NCBI RefSeq assembly: GCF_017086365.1
Contig: NZ_CP070969.1
Span: forward strand, 4,278,001 to 4,342,000
DNA: 64,000 bases
Direction: 5' to 3'
Source: Paenibacillus tianjinensis
Lineage (GTDB): Bacteria > Bacillota > Bacilli > Paenibacillales > Paenibacillaceae
How positions within the stretch are numbered: position 1 is the first letter of the stretch; each line of letters starts with the position of its first letter. The translations under genes and the position numbers were made by a program. The notes below the pieces were generated by a model. It ran no database searches and had not been told where the DNA came from. It saw only the letters and a program-made list of their open reading frames with translations. Below, piece by piece: positions 28,620 to 37,094 of the stretch.

Positions 28620-29789
28620 ATGGCTATTAATTATTCAAGTGTAGTACCATTGATGACAGCGAATAACACTCCATCCACTCATATAGCATCATCATCTACT
28701 TTTTTAAGTGGAAGTGAACCTTATAGGGCATTTGATGGTGCTGACTTTTACTTTGCGTTTTCGGCAAACACTCTGACGGGATGGATAAAAATTAAACTTG
28801 ATAAGGGACGAATTGTTAGCAAGTATACGCTCCAATCAAAAAATGGTAGTGGGTATAATACACAATCACCCAAATCATGGTCTCTAGAGGGTAGTAATGA
28901 TGATGTGAGTTACACTACATTAGATACGCAGTTGAATATTTCCTCTTGGACTCAAAATGAGTCGAAAAGTTTTAGTATCAGCAATACAAATAGCTATCAG
29001 TATTATAGGATCAGCATAACTTCAAATAATGGCGATACAGGGTATACAGTTATAAAAGAGTTGGGGTTGTTTGAAGTTCAGTATTCGAATAAATTCTTGA
29101 TTTCATCGGGTGATGGAATCAATGTTTCTATATCTGGTGGAGGATATACAGATAATATAATACCTGTTATGACAGCAGATGATACAGCAAAAGCTGATAC
29201 AAACGCAACAATATACAATAATAACCACACCTCGTATGGAGCATGGAAAGCATTTGATGGTTTAGGTAGCGGTACGATATGGTCAACATCAAACGCCTTT
29301 TGGCTGAGATATAAATTCGCAGAACCGAAGAAAATCGGCAAATATTCAATCTTGACTCACGTAGACCCAATACCTACCGCATGGACATTCGAAGGAAGCA
29401 ATGATGGAAATAGTTGGACTGTTTTGGATACGAGATCAGGAAACGTGAAAGGTGCAAATAGTACTGACTTCAAAACATTTACTATATCGAATCCACAAAA
29501 GTTTTCTCAATATAGAATAAATGTTACTTCTACTAATGGTTCAGGAGCATTGCTACCGGAATTACAAATGTTTGAAGTTATTGAGCCATATCTTAAAGCA
29601 TTACCTTCTCAATCTGAGGGCTTCTTTTTATCACATGGAATGGATAAATCCATTTCGATTGATTTAAGTAAACCTATTACTAAGGTTGTGAATGTTAGAA
29701 CGGATTCTACAGCAGTAGGCTCTGGGAAAGTGTTCAGGCATATCATCGACACATCTAAAATACCAATTAAAAAAGCAACAATCACATAA
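28620..29789 (+). CDS. Fibre protein with two F5/8C (discoidin) domains, 4
   Basis: 389 residues, ATG after AGAAGGTGAAG. Two domains: residues ~5-150 (VPLMTANNTPSTHIASSS, EPYRAFDG, SLEGSNDDVSYTTLDTQLN) and ~185-325 (IIPVMTADDTAKADTNA, AWKAFDG, FEGSNDGNSWTVLDTRSG). Ends with the shared AVGSGKVFRHIIDTSK tag. Domain order and length match gene 3, so the two are probably a duplication. Virion surface location assumed from context. Confidence 0.75.
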   Translation: MAINYSSVVPLMTANNTPSTHIASSSTFLSGSEPYRAFDGADFYFAFSANTLTGWIKIKLDKGRIVSKYTLQSKNGSGYNTQSPKSWSLEGSNDDVSYTTLDTQLNISSWTQNESKSFSISNTNSYQYYRISITSNNGDTGYTVIKELGLFEVQYSNKFLISSGDGINVSISGGGYTDNIIPVMTADDTAKADTNATIYNNNHTSYGAWKAFDGLGSGTIWSTSNAFWLRYKFAEPKKIGKYSILTHVDPIPTAWTFEGSNDGNSWTVLDTRSGNVKGANSTDFKTFTISNPQKFSQYRINVTSTNGSGALLPELQMFEVIEPYLKALPSQSEGFFLSHGMDKSISIDLSKPITKVVNVRTDSTAVGSGKVFRHIIDTSKIPIKKATIT

Positions 29790-29792
29790 ATA

Positions 29793-29824
29793 CATCTCAT
29801 TAAAATGATTGTTTTATTGAGATG
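29793..29824 (+). terminator. Terminator-like hairpin between discoidin genes 4 and 5
   Basis: CATCTCATTAAAA pairs with TTTTATTGAGATG almost perfectly; the downstream bases are AAAAAATG, so there is no T-run. It may act as an RNA-processing or stability hairpin rather than a terminator. Confidence 0.5.
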
Positions 29825-29850
29825 AAAAAATGAAAGGAAGGTGAGTTTGG

Positions 29851-31917
29851 ATGCAATATATTTTAACAGATGTAATCCCAATTATGACTAGCAACACCGC
29901 TCCAAGTGGTATTGCTAGTGCAAGTGCTATATATGCCGCAGGGTCAGACGCATGGTATGCATTTGATAAAAAGAATACAACTGTATCTGGTCATGATGGA
30001 TGGATGGTTACACTTTCTACAGGACAATGGTTGTCTTATGAATTTCCTGTAGCGAAAATTATATATAAATATACAATCGCACCACCGAACAGTAGTGGCA
30101 GAGAAACTAGGTGTCCAAAAAGTTGGATTTTTCAAGGTTCTAATGACGGAGGCAGCACTTGGGCGAATGTAGATACACAAACAAACGTAACTGGTTGGGC
30201 GGTAGGTACAAAAAAAGAGTTCACTATCTCCACGCCAAACGCATATAAGAAATACAGATTGAGTGTGTCGGCAAATAATGGAGACACATATGTAAGTATT
30301 GGACAACTTGAAATGATGGAGATGTTGTATAGTGATAAGGCATTAATCTTATCTGGTGGTTCATATAAAAAATACGACACTGTATTAGGATGGCAAAATG
30401 TAACATCAGCTACACCAACAGAGAGCGACTATTCAAATGGAAATAACTTAGAGGAAGTCTCTTCTATTTCAGAATCAGCTTGGTCACAACTTACGGGAAA
30501 TGTGGAGTTATATTATTACACCGACAATCCAACGAAAACAGAAGTGCAATTTGGAATCGAAACAACTCCATTTACACTTGCTCAAGAATGGGAAGATAAG
30601 ACTATCAAAGTAGTTGAATATACTGATAATCCTGCACTAACCGAATCTGTGGTCACGCTTGATACCGAACCATTCAGCATATATGAAGAATTAGGCGATA
30701 CAGTAGATGTGTTGTATTACACAGATAACACTTCAAAAACATCTGCTAATCTAACTGTAACAGCCAATTACACTCCACTAGATGAGATTGATAGTGATTT
30801 TGATGTTGTTACTTGGACAAACGCCGATATTGAAGTGGGACACGAGCCAACATTGACCTACGAAGCCTTGCCATTTGAGCAACTAATTATTACACCTTAT
30901 GATATTGCATCATATGGAACAATTAAGACTATTGTTGCAAAAAAAATAAATCAGTCCGTCGAAGGTACATTACGATTTATAGTCTCTTTTGACTCTGGAG
31001 TAACATGGAAGTCTTATAGATTTGGAAAATGGAAAATTATCAATATCACCAATACTGAGAATATCAGAAGATACGGGATGACAGTTGATACGATTAATAC
31101 AATCCCTGAAAGTGCTTTAGTTGGATTGAAAAGAGTTGGTTACTACCTTGACAATAGTATTCATCGAAGTGCTGAGATTGCTCAATTAGATTCTTTAAAA
31201 ATAAGCACTAGCTCTCCTACTCAAGATGTGAAGTTCAGCGATGTTGCCTTTTATCTGTTAAACACGATAGCAACCATTAAACTATCTCTTCAGGGTAATA
31301 AGATCGTTGGTACATTAGATGATAGTGACACAGGTAAAGTGCAGTATCGTGTTCTCCTCAATGGTAATCCTTATTATCCTCTAACGGGTGAATTCTCTTC
31401 TCTTGCTCCCTCTCCTCTTAACATTCAGTTAAATCTAAACGAAAAAGATATTAAATTCGGACAGGACAATGTTCTTCGAGTAGAGTTCCAAGATTATTGG
31501 GGGCAGATGGATTTCTGGGAAAAACCGTTTGTAGGAACCTACTCAGGAATCATGTTCAAGGATGAAACCGGAACTTATTTGTCTAATTCATTCGGTGAGA
31601 TATTAAAGCATCTTGATTTTGGTGTTGTGATAGCTGGTCAAACTACGCTAGAGCAAAAGGTGATTGTGAAAAATCAATTAGGAGTTCAAGTGCAGAATCT
31701 AATTCTAGAAGTGCAAAAAGAGAAGTTGCCTGAAGGAGTGAAAATAGAAATGTCTCGCTCTAATTTCCCTTTTACTCCTGAAGATCCTTTGTTATTTAAT
31801 ATGTTCTTTAATGCGGACGAAGAGTTTGAGTTCTATACTCGAATTGTAACAGATATTCAAGCTCCTCCAGCAGCAAATGGAGAGTTTGAAGTAAGAGCTA
31901 AAGCAGATCCGGTATGA
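29851..31917 (+). CDS. Fibre protein with one F5/8C domain and a threefold beta repeat, 5
   Basis: 688 residues, ATG after GGAAGGTGAGTTTGG. One F5/8C domain at residues ~1-150 (VIPIMTSNTAPSGIASASA, FQGSNDGGSTWANVDTQTN). Then three ~40-residue units led by ELYYYTDNPTKTEVQFGI, VVEYTDNPALTESVV and VLYYTDNTSKTSANLTV, followed by a long beta-rich part resembling phage tail or stalk proteins (LRFIVSFDSGVTWKSYRFG, VQYRVLLNGNPYYPLTG). It lacks the GSGK tag of genes 2-4. It probably links the discoidin group to the DNRLRE protein that follows. Confidence 0.7.
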   Translation: MQYILTDVIPIMTSNTAPSGIASASAIYAAGSDAWYAFDKKNTTVSGHDGWMVTLSTGQWLSYEFPVAKIIYKYTIAPPNSSGRETRCPKSWIFQGSNDGGSTWANVDTQTNVTGWAVGTKKEFTISTPNAYKKYRLSVSANNGDTYVSIGQLEMMEMLYSDKALILSGGSYKKYDTVLGWQNVTSATPTESDYSNGNNLEEVSSISESAWSQLTGNVELYYYTDNPTKTEVQFGIETTPFTLAQEWEDKTIKVVEYTDNPALTESVVTLDTEPFSIYEELGDTVDVLYYTDNTSKTSANLTVTANYTPLDEIDSDFDVVTWTNADIEVGHEPTLTYEALPFEQLIITPYDIASYGTIKTIVAKKINQSVEGTLRFIVSFDSGVTWKSYRFGKWKIINITNTENIRRYGMTVDTINTIPESALVGLKRVGYYLDNSIHRSAEIAQLDSLKISTSSPTQDVKFSDVAFYLLNTIATIKLSLQGNKIVGTLDDSDTGKVQYRVLLNGNPYYPLTGEFSSLAPSPLNIQLNLNEKDIKFGQDNVLRVEFQDYWGQMDFWEKPFVGTYSGIMFKDETGTYLSNSFGEILKHLDFGVVIAGQTTLEQKVIVKNQLGVQVQNLILEVQKEKLPEGVKIEMSRSNFPFTPEDPLLFNMFFNADEEFEFYTRIVTDIQAPPAANGEFEVRAKADPV

Positions 31918-31954
31918 TTAACGATCTCAATACAATGAGATAGGAAGTGTGTAT

Positions 31955-33766
31955 GTGGATGAAATCGATGAAATAAGTAGTGTTATTACAATTAAAAATA
32001 GGTTTGCTAATCAGTTGGCAGGAAGTTTTAAGCTTTACCGTCCAATGACTGATGATATTGACGCTGAAATTACTATCAAGAAGAATACTGGCGATGATTT
32101 AAGAAGTATTATTGAGATTAGAAACAAGCGAGATTATGATTTTAACTCGTTGATTGATATTGTGTATCGAGGCACGAATGACACCGTAGGGCAAATTGAG
32201 GCAGTAGCAGCAAAATACATAGATGCAATGATCGAAGTAAGACCGCATAATCGGATGTTTGGTAAATTTGAATTAATGGGTGCTCCTAAGAAAAGCGTAT
32301 CCCTCTCTCCTATTGCAGATGCAACAACTCGTAGTCGTGAAGATTTACGGACAATTAACTATGGCGATACACGCAGTATGTTAACTGGTAAAACTACCGA
32401 TGAAACCTTTGGAGCTTTTGTGCAATTTGCAGATTTTGCGAACTCAATACCTGATTTAAAGTTTATTGAATCAGCAAAGCTAAGATTGTATTATACCAAT
32501 CTTCATTCAGGAGCAAATATTGAACTTCATCAGCCGAATACAATTTGGCGTGAGTTTGGCATTACAGATGCCAATAAACCACATTCAATTGAAAAGCTTA
32601 ATGACACTTATACAGCAAATACTGCACAAAGATATATCGAGTTTGATGTTAAAGATGTCGCTACGCGATGGCAAAATGGTCTACTCAACAATTTTGGATT
32701 TATCGTCTCTACAATGGATGATGCTCGATATACGTTTTTTACAAGAGAATCTGATTACCCGCCTCAGTTGATTGTAGATTACGTTACATCGCAGGTATAC
32801 AGTGTTGGCCGCAGTGAACTTGAAGGTGGTCTATTTGTTTATGGTAGGGGGCATAAGGATGTCTCCGCAGTACTGACTGTAGACAGTGACGTAGGAATTG
32901 AAAATTTAATCTCATATATCTATGTCCACCGCGCTACTGATTATATGCAAAGCGATATAGATACCTTTATGTCTGTTTCAAAACCCGATTTATTCTCAAC
33001 ATTAACGGTACAAAATAGAGATTTTACAGATTTAGATGCATCAATTACCGTGGATGTTCGAACTTTGACCGATCTTGATTCAAGTATTGGAATAAACAAT
33101 CCAGACATAGACTCTTGGTTGACTGTCGATTCTAATATGTCATTAACTAGTTATATCGATGTTCCTGCACACGAGTTTATGGAAGCATTTATAACTGTTT
33201 CCCAGCCCGATCTAGGAGCCTCATTAACTATCTCCAATCATATTAGAGCGAATGGCGATACTGATTCTACTCTAACGGTTAGAACAGAATATGAGACAAC
33301 TATTGACTCATACATAGCCACCTCGACCCCAGACTTACCTGGGACTATGTATATTAGAGCCATTGCTGATAGTGCTATATCTGGAATGATCGATGTTCCC
33401 TCATATACATATTTGGATTCAACCATTGGCTATTCACATCCTGATTTGAGTGCCAGTTTGACAGTAAAGTATGTTTCAGACATCGAGAGCGAAATCTACA
33501 TAAAAGAGAAAGAATACTTAGATATGCTGATTGATGTAAAAAAGATCAGCGAGATATCTGGTGTCTTGATGGTTAAGGCGTTCAACCAAATTGATGGTGA
33601 AATTACTATAAATAATCCTGAATTATTTGGATTACTATCGCCTAGAGTTACTGGTGAGAATAATTTGGATGCTGAAATCCTCATAAAGAAAAGAAATGTT
33701 GCTGACTTGAACAGCTACATTAGTGTTCGAGGACAAGGAAATCGAAACTTTGTCATTATGTTTTAA
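31955..33766 (+). CDS. DNRLRE-domain fibre protein with repeated beta units
   Basis: 603 residues. Two in-frame GTG codons exist; the one at 31955 is seven bases from AGGAAG, while 31949 is too close. Residues ~110-275 match the DNRLRE (CBM96-like) fold: SLSPIADATTRSRED, ESAKLRLYYTNLHSG, YIEFDVKDVATRWQNG, TRESDYPPQLIVDYV. On both sides are many short repeats alternating an S-x-L-T-V strand with an LDSxIxV or LDAEIxI strand, for example LDASITVDV, LGASLTISN, LSASLTVKY. Likely a stiff beta stalk carrying a carbohydrate-binding head; last gene before the lysis module. Confidence 0.75.
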   Translation: MDEIDEISSVITIKNRFANQLAGSFKLYRPMTDDIDAEITIKKNTGDDLRSIIEIRNKRDYDFNSLIDIVYRGTNDTVGQIEAVAAKYIDAMIEVRPHNRMFGKFELMGAPKKSVSLSPIADATTRSREDLRTINYGDTRSMLTGKTTDETFGAFVQFADFANSIPDLKFIESAKLRLYYTNLHSGANIELHQPNTIWREFGITDANKPHSIEKLNDTYTANTAQRYIEFDVKDVATRWQNGLLNNFGFIVSTMDDARYTFFTRESDYPPQLIVDYVTSQVYSVGRSELEGGLFVYGRGHKDVSAVLTVDSDVGIENLISYIYVHRATDYMQSDIDTFMSVSKPDLFSTLTVQNRDFTDLDASITVDVRTLTDLDSSIGINNPDIDSWLTVDSNMSLTSYIDVPAHEFMEAFITVSQPDLGASLTISNHIRANGDTDSTLTVRTEYETTIDSYIATSTPDLPGTMYIRAIADSAISGMIDVPSYTYLDSTIGYSHPDLSASLTVKYVSDIESEIYIKEKEYLDMLIDVKKISEISGVLMVKAFNQIDGEITINNPELFGLLSPRVTGENNLDAEILIKKRNVADLNSYISVRGQGNRNFVIMF

Positions 33767-33791
33767 AGTAAATAAATAATAAAATTTGATG

Positions 33792-33822
33792 AAAGAGGGG
33801 TTTTATCATACCCTCTTTTTTA
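33792..33822 (+). terminator. Rho-independent terminator before the lysis cassette
   Basis: AAAGAGGG pairs with CCCTCTTT over a short loop, then seven T. It closes the fibre operon; the holin ribosome binding site lies directly behind it. Confidence 0.85.
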
Positions 33823-33845
33823 TTTTGATTTTGGAGAGTGTTACA

Positions 33846-34319
33846 GTGAATGATTTTAATTTAAAACTATTAGCCAATAAGGACTACACATTCCTCTATG
33901 CTGTATCTGGTATCTCAGGCACGTTAGTATCTTATGCATTTGGAGGTTGGAGTGGCTTGTTGGAAGTGCTTTTATTGATGTTTGCAATTGATTATATTTC
34001 AGGCATTACTGCAAGTCTTATATCTGGCAAAGGATTGAAGAGTAGTGTTGGTTTCTGGGGATTGATCAAAAAAGGTTTGATGCTTCTTATGGTATTTTTG
34101 GGTCATCGTATTGATTTGGCTATGAACATGAGCATAGTCATGAACGGAACTATTTTCTTTTGGATGGCTAATGAAGGGGTATCAATAATCGAAAATTATG
34201 GGCGCTGTACAATCAAAGTCCCTCCGGTTTTTACAAAGATATTTACTATATTCCAGGAACGTGCTGAAATCCAGGTAACAGATAAAGGGAAATCAGAACA
34301 ACAAAAAGACGATAATTAA
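33846..34319 (+). CDS. Phage holin (Phage_holin_4 / toxin-secretion holin family)
   Basis: 157 residues from the GTG at 33846, preceded by TTGGAGAG; the frame continues upstream to 33786, but that part lies in the terminator hairpin. Three or four membrane segments: YAVSGISGTLVSYAFG, LLEVLLLMFAIDYISGITAS, GLMLLMVFLGHRIDLAM and a weaker one at IVMNGTIFFWMANEG. The D-Y-x-x-G-I-x-A-S and KGLKSSVGFWGLIKKG text is typical of the family. Charged C-terminus (KGKSEQQKDDN). It forms membrane lesions that release the endolysin encoded next. Confidence 0.85.
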   Translation: MNDFNLKLLANKDYTFLYAVSGISGTLVSYAFGGWSGLLEVLLLMFAIDYISGITASLISGKGLKSSVGFWGLIKKGLMLLMVFLGHRIDLAMNMSIVMNGTIFFWMANEGVSIIENYGRCTIKVPPVFTKIFTIFQERAEIQVTDKGKSEQQKDDN

Positions 34320-34401
34320 TGTATCGCCCTGCTTGAGCACCCACATAAATATCGTCTCAAATGCTTTATAACATAAGATTCGAAAGGAGTAAAGATAATT
34401 A

Positions 34402-35124
34402 ATGTTAACATTAGAGCAAGTAATGAATAAATCTACATCTAAGATTGCTGGACTCCATCCCATATTACAGGAAGCCACAAAAGTACTCATTGAGAATTGC
34501 TATAGAAAAGGTATTTGTATTCAAGTTACTCAAGGACTCCGCACCATCGCCGAACAAGACGCTCTATATGCCCAAGGCAGAACTAAACCAGGAAATATTG
34601 TAACCAATGCTAAAGGCGGAACAAGCTACCATAACTTCGGAGTGGCTATCGATTTTGTTCTTATCCTTCCTGATGGTAAAAATGTAACTTGGGATTTGAA
34701 AACAGACTTTAACAGTAACAATGTTAAAGACTGGACTGAGGTTGTAGATGAAGCAAAGAAACTTGGTTTTGAATGGGGTGGTGATTGGACATCATTTAAG
34801 GATTATCCACATTTCCAGATGATATTTGGACTTAAAACTTCTCAGTTTAGATCGGGAAAAACTCCAACTCAAAAACAGGTTAATGATGCTTTGGCGTTGA
34901 TCAATAAGTATAGATATGTTGCTCCCGTAGTAACACCTCCTCAACCAACAGTAAAGGATGATGATCAAGTGGATAAAGTAAAGATTGTTTACACAAAAGA
35001 TAATTCTCTCGTTGATGGATTTATGAAGGATAATAAAAACTATGTGTCCGTTGAAGATTTGAAACGACTAGGATTGATTAAAGCATCCTGGGACAATATC
35101 AATAAGAAGCTGTATATCAACTAA
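34402..35124 (+). CDS. Endolysin: M15 peptidoglycan endopeptidase with C-terminal stalk-like domain
   Basis: 240 residues, ATG preceded by GAAAGGAG. The catalytic domain (residues ~1-150) is M15C/CwlK-like: IQVTQGLRTIAEQDALYAQG, then SYHNFGVAIDF with zinc ligands His and Asp, GFEWGGDW, and PHFQM with the third ligand. Such enzymes cut the L-Ala-D-Glu bond of the stem peptide. After a proline-rich linker (VAPVVTPPQPTV) comes a ~45-residue C-terminal module (KIVYTKDNSLVDGFM, NYVSVEDLKRLGL) that looks like half of a copper amine oxidase-like stalk domain, the same family as the moron at 15537. No signal peptide, so it depends on the holin. Confidence 0.85.
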   Translation: MLTLEQVMNKSTSKIAGLHPILQEATKVLIENCYRKGICIQVTQGLRTIAEQDALYAQGRTKPGNIVTNAKGGTSYHNFGVAIDFVLILPDGKNVTWDLKTDFNSNNVKDWTEVVDEAKKLGFEWGGDWTSFKDYPHFQMIFGLKTSQFRSGKTPTQKQVNDALALINKYRYVAPVVTPPQPTVKDDDQVDKVKIVYTKDNSLVDGFMKDNKNYVSVEDLKRLGLIKASWDNINKKLYIN

Positions 35125-35146
35125 TTCCGATGAAGGAAGGATTGAG

Positions 35147-35338
35147 ATGGAAAGCAATATCAGGATATGTTCAGATTTAATGACAAGAAAGAAAATGGCT
35201 AACCCTTTTGCTGATATTTCTATGCTTGAACGTTTACAGAACGCCAAGAGTATTGATCTGCGTAATAATTGTTATGAAGAAATACTTCCAAACGGGTATA
35301 CAAAGATCATACCTATAGATAAGAATAAAACATATTAA
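35147..35338 (+). CDS. Small phage protein in the lysis module, unknown function
   Basis: 63 residues, ATG after GAAGGAAGGATTGAG. Basic and polar with no membrane segment, hence not itself a holin; no family recognised. It lies between the endolysin and the second membrane protein, with short spacers on both sides. Confidence 0.5.
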   Translation: MESNIRICSDLMTRKKMANPFADISMLERLQNAKSIDLRNNCYEEILPNGYTKIIPIDKNKTY

Positions 35339-35373
35339 CTTAAATAAATATAGTTAAACCGGGAGGAATCATA

Positions 35374-35772
35374 ATGACTGATCTGTATATTATTGCTGGC
35401 GCTGTCTTGATCGTTATTGCTGGATTTTTCGCTATCCCTTGGATGGATAAAAAGGGATGGATCACAATCAAGAACGTGAATAAAGCGTTGAGTTTAGTTA
35501 ATGTTGAACGTTTGGTTGTTGATGTATTACCGTTGACGGATAAATATAAAGAAAAAGCAAACTTCGTATTAGATGTTGCTGCTGAGACTGTTGAGTATGT
35601 TAATACATATGCTAATGGGACATTGAGTGAAGACGATGAAATTAAACTTGCGTTGAGTGTTGTTGATAGTATTTGTGAACATCATGGAGTCAAACCAAGT
35701 GAGAATGAGAAGAAATTGATTGAGATTCTGATAAGACAGGGATTGGAGTTTGCGGGGAAAGTTAATAAGTAA
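35374..35772 (+). CDS. LLH-type holin-like membrane protein
   Basis: 132 residues, ATG after GGGAGGAATC. One N-terminal membrane helix (LYIIAGAVLIVIAGFFAIPW), then an amphipathic, helical body (VERLVVDVLPLTDKYKEKAN, VEYVNTYANG, SENEKKLIEILIRQGLEFAG). One membrane helix followed by a soluble helical tail resembles LLH-type phage holins. With the gene at 33846 this gives a two-membrane-protein lysis cassette; which one triggers lysis cannot be told. Confidence 0.65.
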   Translation: MTDLYIIAGAVLIVIAGFFAIPWMDKKGWITIKNVNKALSLVNVERLVVDVLPLTDKYKEKANFVLDVAAETVEYVNTYANGTLSEDDEIKLALSVVDSICEHHGVKPSENEKKLIEILIRQGLEFAGKVNK

Positions 35773-35811
35773 AAAGTAAATATAGTGTTATGTGATAAAA
35801 GTGTTATGTGG

Positions 35812-35841
35812 AGAGGTGCAGAGATGTGCCTCTTCTTTGTT
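35812..35841 (+). terminator. Rho-independent terminator of the lysis cassette
   Basis: AGAGGTGCA pairs with TGTGCCTCT (two G-T pairs) around GAGA, followed by a T-rich tract. It closes the late operon. Confidence 0.75.
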
Positions 35842-35846
35842 ATTTT

Positions 35847-35944
35847 AGGGTGCTGATACCATCTCGTTCGTTACTGCGTAACGCCCGACCTGCCGCACCA
35901 CCCTCTTGCCTTGCGGCAATTCACCCTCACGGCTCGTTAGTGAG
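35847..35944 (+). other. GC-rich multi-hairpin element of unknown role
   Basis: A GC-rich island in AT-rich phage DNA. Inner hairpins: CGTTAC-TGC-GTAACG (35869-35883), TTGCC-TTGC-GGCAA (35906-35919), CTCAC-(9)-GTGAG (35926-35944). An outer pairing AGGGTG (35847-35852) with CACCCT (35899-35904) encloses the first. There is no T-run and no credible gene; the frame crossing it has no ribosome binding site. It could be a structured RNA leader of the 92-residue gene, a replication or packaging site, or a dispersed palindromic repeat. I do not recognise it as a known RNA family. Confidence 0.5.
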
Positions 35945-35991
35945 AATTAATCATTTGCAGTTTAATCAGAAATCTAAGGAGGCATTTAAGT

Positions 35992-36270
35992 ATGCAAAAA
36001 GTAGATTTTCGTTATAGTGATACCGACTTTGTTTCATACCTTCTTTCTGTAGGCTACAAACACACTTCTATAGAAATCACGAAAGATCACAAAGATAGAC
36101 CCAAAGCATTTGTTCACTTTTATGAAGACAAAACTGAGCTTCTGAATCGACTTGTAGAATACAAGGAAAGTTCAGTAAAGATAGACCCATTGAGTTTTTC
36201 TGCCAACAGAAGGTCAATTAATAAATTAATCAAGGCTGAAATTTTAAAGTATAAATCTACCAATATTTAA
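35992..36270 (+). CDS. Small phage protein, DUF5659-like
   Basis: 92 residues, ATG after AAGGAGGCATTTAAG. The text YSDTDFVSYLLSVGYKHTSI and DRPKAFVHFYEDKTELLNRL, with a helical C-terminal half, fits my memory of DUF5659, a small phage family of unknown function. Soluble, basic. First gene of the early-type group after the lysis module. Confidence 0.6.
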   Translation: MQKVDFRYSDTDFVSYLLSVGYKHTSIEITKDHKDRPKAFVHFYEDKTELLNRLVEYKESSVKIDPLSFSANRRSINKLIKAEILKYKSTNI

Positions 36271-36446
36271 TTTAAGAAAGAAGAAGGGATCATTTAAATC
36301 CATATATGATAAGCCTTAATTTTTCAATATACCCTTCCTTCTCGGAACAAAAAATCGGCATTTCACGACATTTAATTTTAAGATAACTTTTCCAATTCGG
36401 CATCCACATACCGAATTCAGGTAACCTCCAAGGAGGACATTTAAGT

Positions 36447-37094
36447 ATGTCAGAGATAAAACAGCAAATAGAAAATATAAACAATGAATTTATTGAAATG
36501 GTTGGAGGCTCATTTGTTAGAGTTGATACTGGCGAGTTATTTACTTTAGCAGAAGTTAAGAAATATATCGCAAAAAAAGTCGATATATTGATACATAAAA
36601 ACCTTGATGAAACCAAAAGAGTGGCTTTTGAAACACTTGGAGTTTCTACAGAACAAACACTGATAAAGAAGAGATCAAAGATTAAGCCTATTAGTAATAG
36701 ATCTAAGTATGATGGCGGAGAATTTAATATGGCTTATAGATCGGGAATTGAAAGGGTTTTCGATATGAAATTGGAAATTAATGAAAAATTGGTGTATTAC
36801 GTACTTCGTGACTTTATATCTTATCCATCTAATTGTATTATGATTAACGGACAAATTCCAACCATGATAGAGTTAGAATCCATTATTGGATTAAAAGAAA
36901 GAACGATACGTAAAGCATTAAAATCATTGGAAGATAAAAACTTAATTAAATTGGTTCAATCAAGCCATCGTAAAGCAATTTATGTGAATCCTGAATATTA
37001 TGCTTCGGGAAAAGATTTGCTTACAGAGACGTTGAAGATGTTTGAATTGTTGGAATGTGATTATGAAAAGATTGAGGAATACATTAATGAATAA
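36447..37094 (+). CDS. Winged-helix protein, RepL-like (replication or regulation)
   Basis: 215 residues, ATG after CCAAGGAGGACATTTAAG. The N-terminal ~90 residues are helical and polar; residues ~125-190 form a winged helix (YYVLRDFISYPSNCIMIN, TMIELESIIGLKERTIRKAL, EDKNLIKLVQSSHRKAIYV) closing with NPEYYASG, as in plasmid RepL/phage replication-type proteins. A DNA-binding role in replication or gene control is inferred. A small hairpin (AATTCGG with CCGAATT, 36392-36415) precedes the gene. Overlaps the next gene by eight bases, so they are coupled. Confidence 0.65.
   Translation: MSEIKQQIENINNEFIEMVGGSFVRVDTGELFTLAEVKKYIAKKVDILIHKNLDETKRVAFETLGVSTEQTLIKKRSKIKPISNRSKYDGGEFNMAYRSGIERVFDMKLEINEKLVYYVLRDFISYPSNCIMINGQIPTMIELESIIGLKERTIRKALKSLEDKNLIKLVQSSHRKAIYVNPEYYASGKDLLTETLKMFELLECDYEKIEEYINE

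Noticed and set aside
35808..36017. Open frame of 69 codons across the triple-hairpin island
   Set aside because: No ribosome binding site, crosses a terminator, and its composition comes from the palindromes; it also overlaps the well-supported gene at 35992.
36420..36435. CCTCCAAGGAGG as a ribosome-binding-site-sequestering hairpin
   Set aside because: Perfect palindrome, but the two-base loop cannot close five pairs; only three would form, too weak to call a switch.
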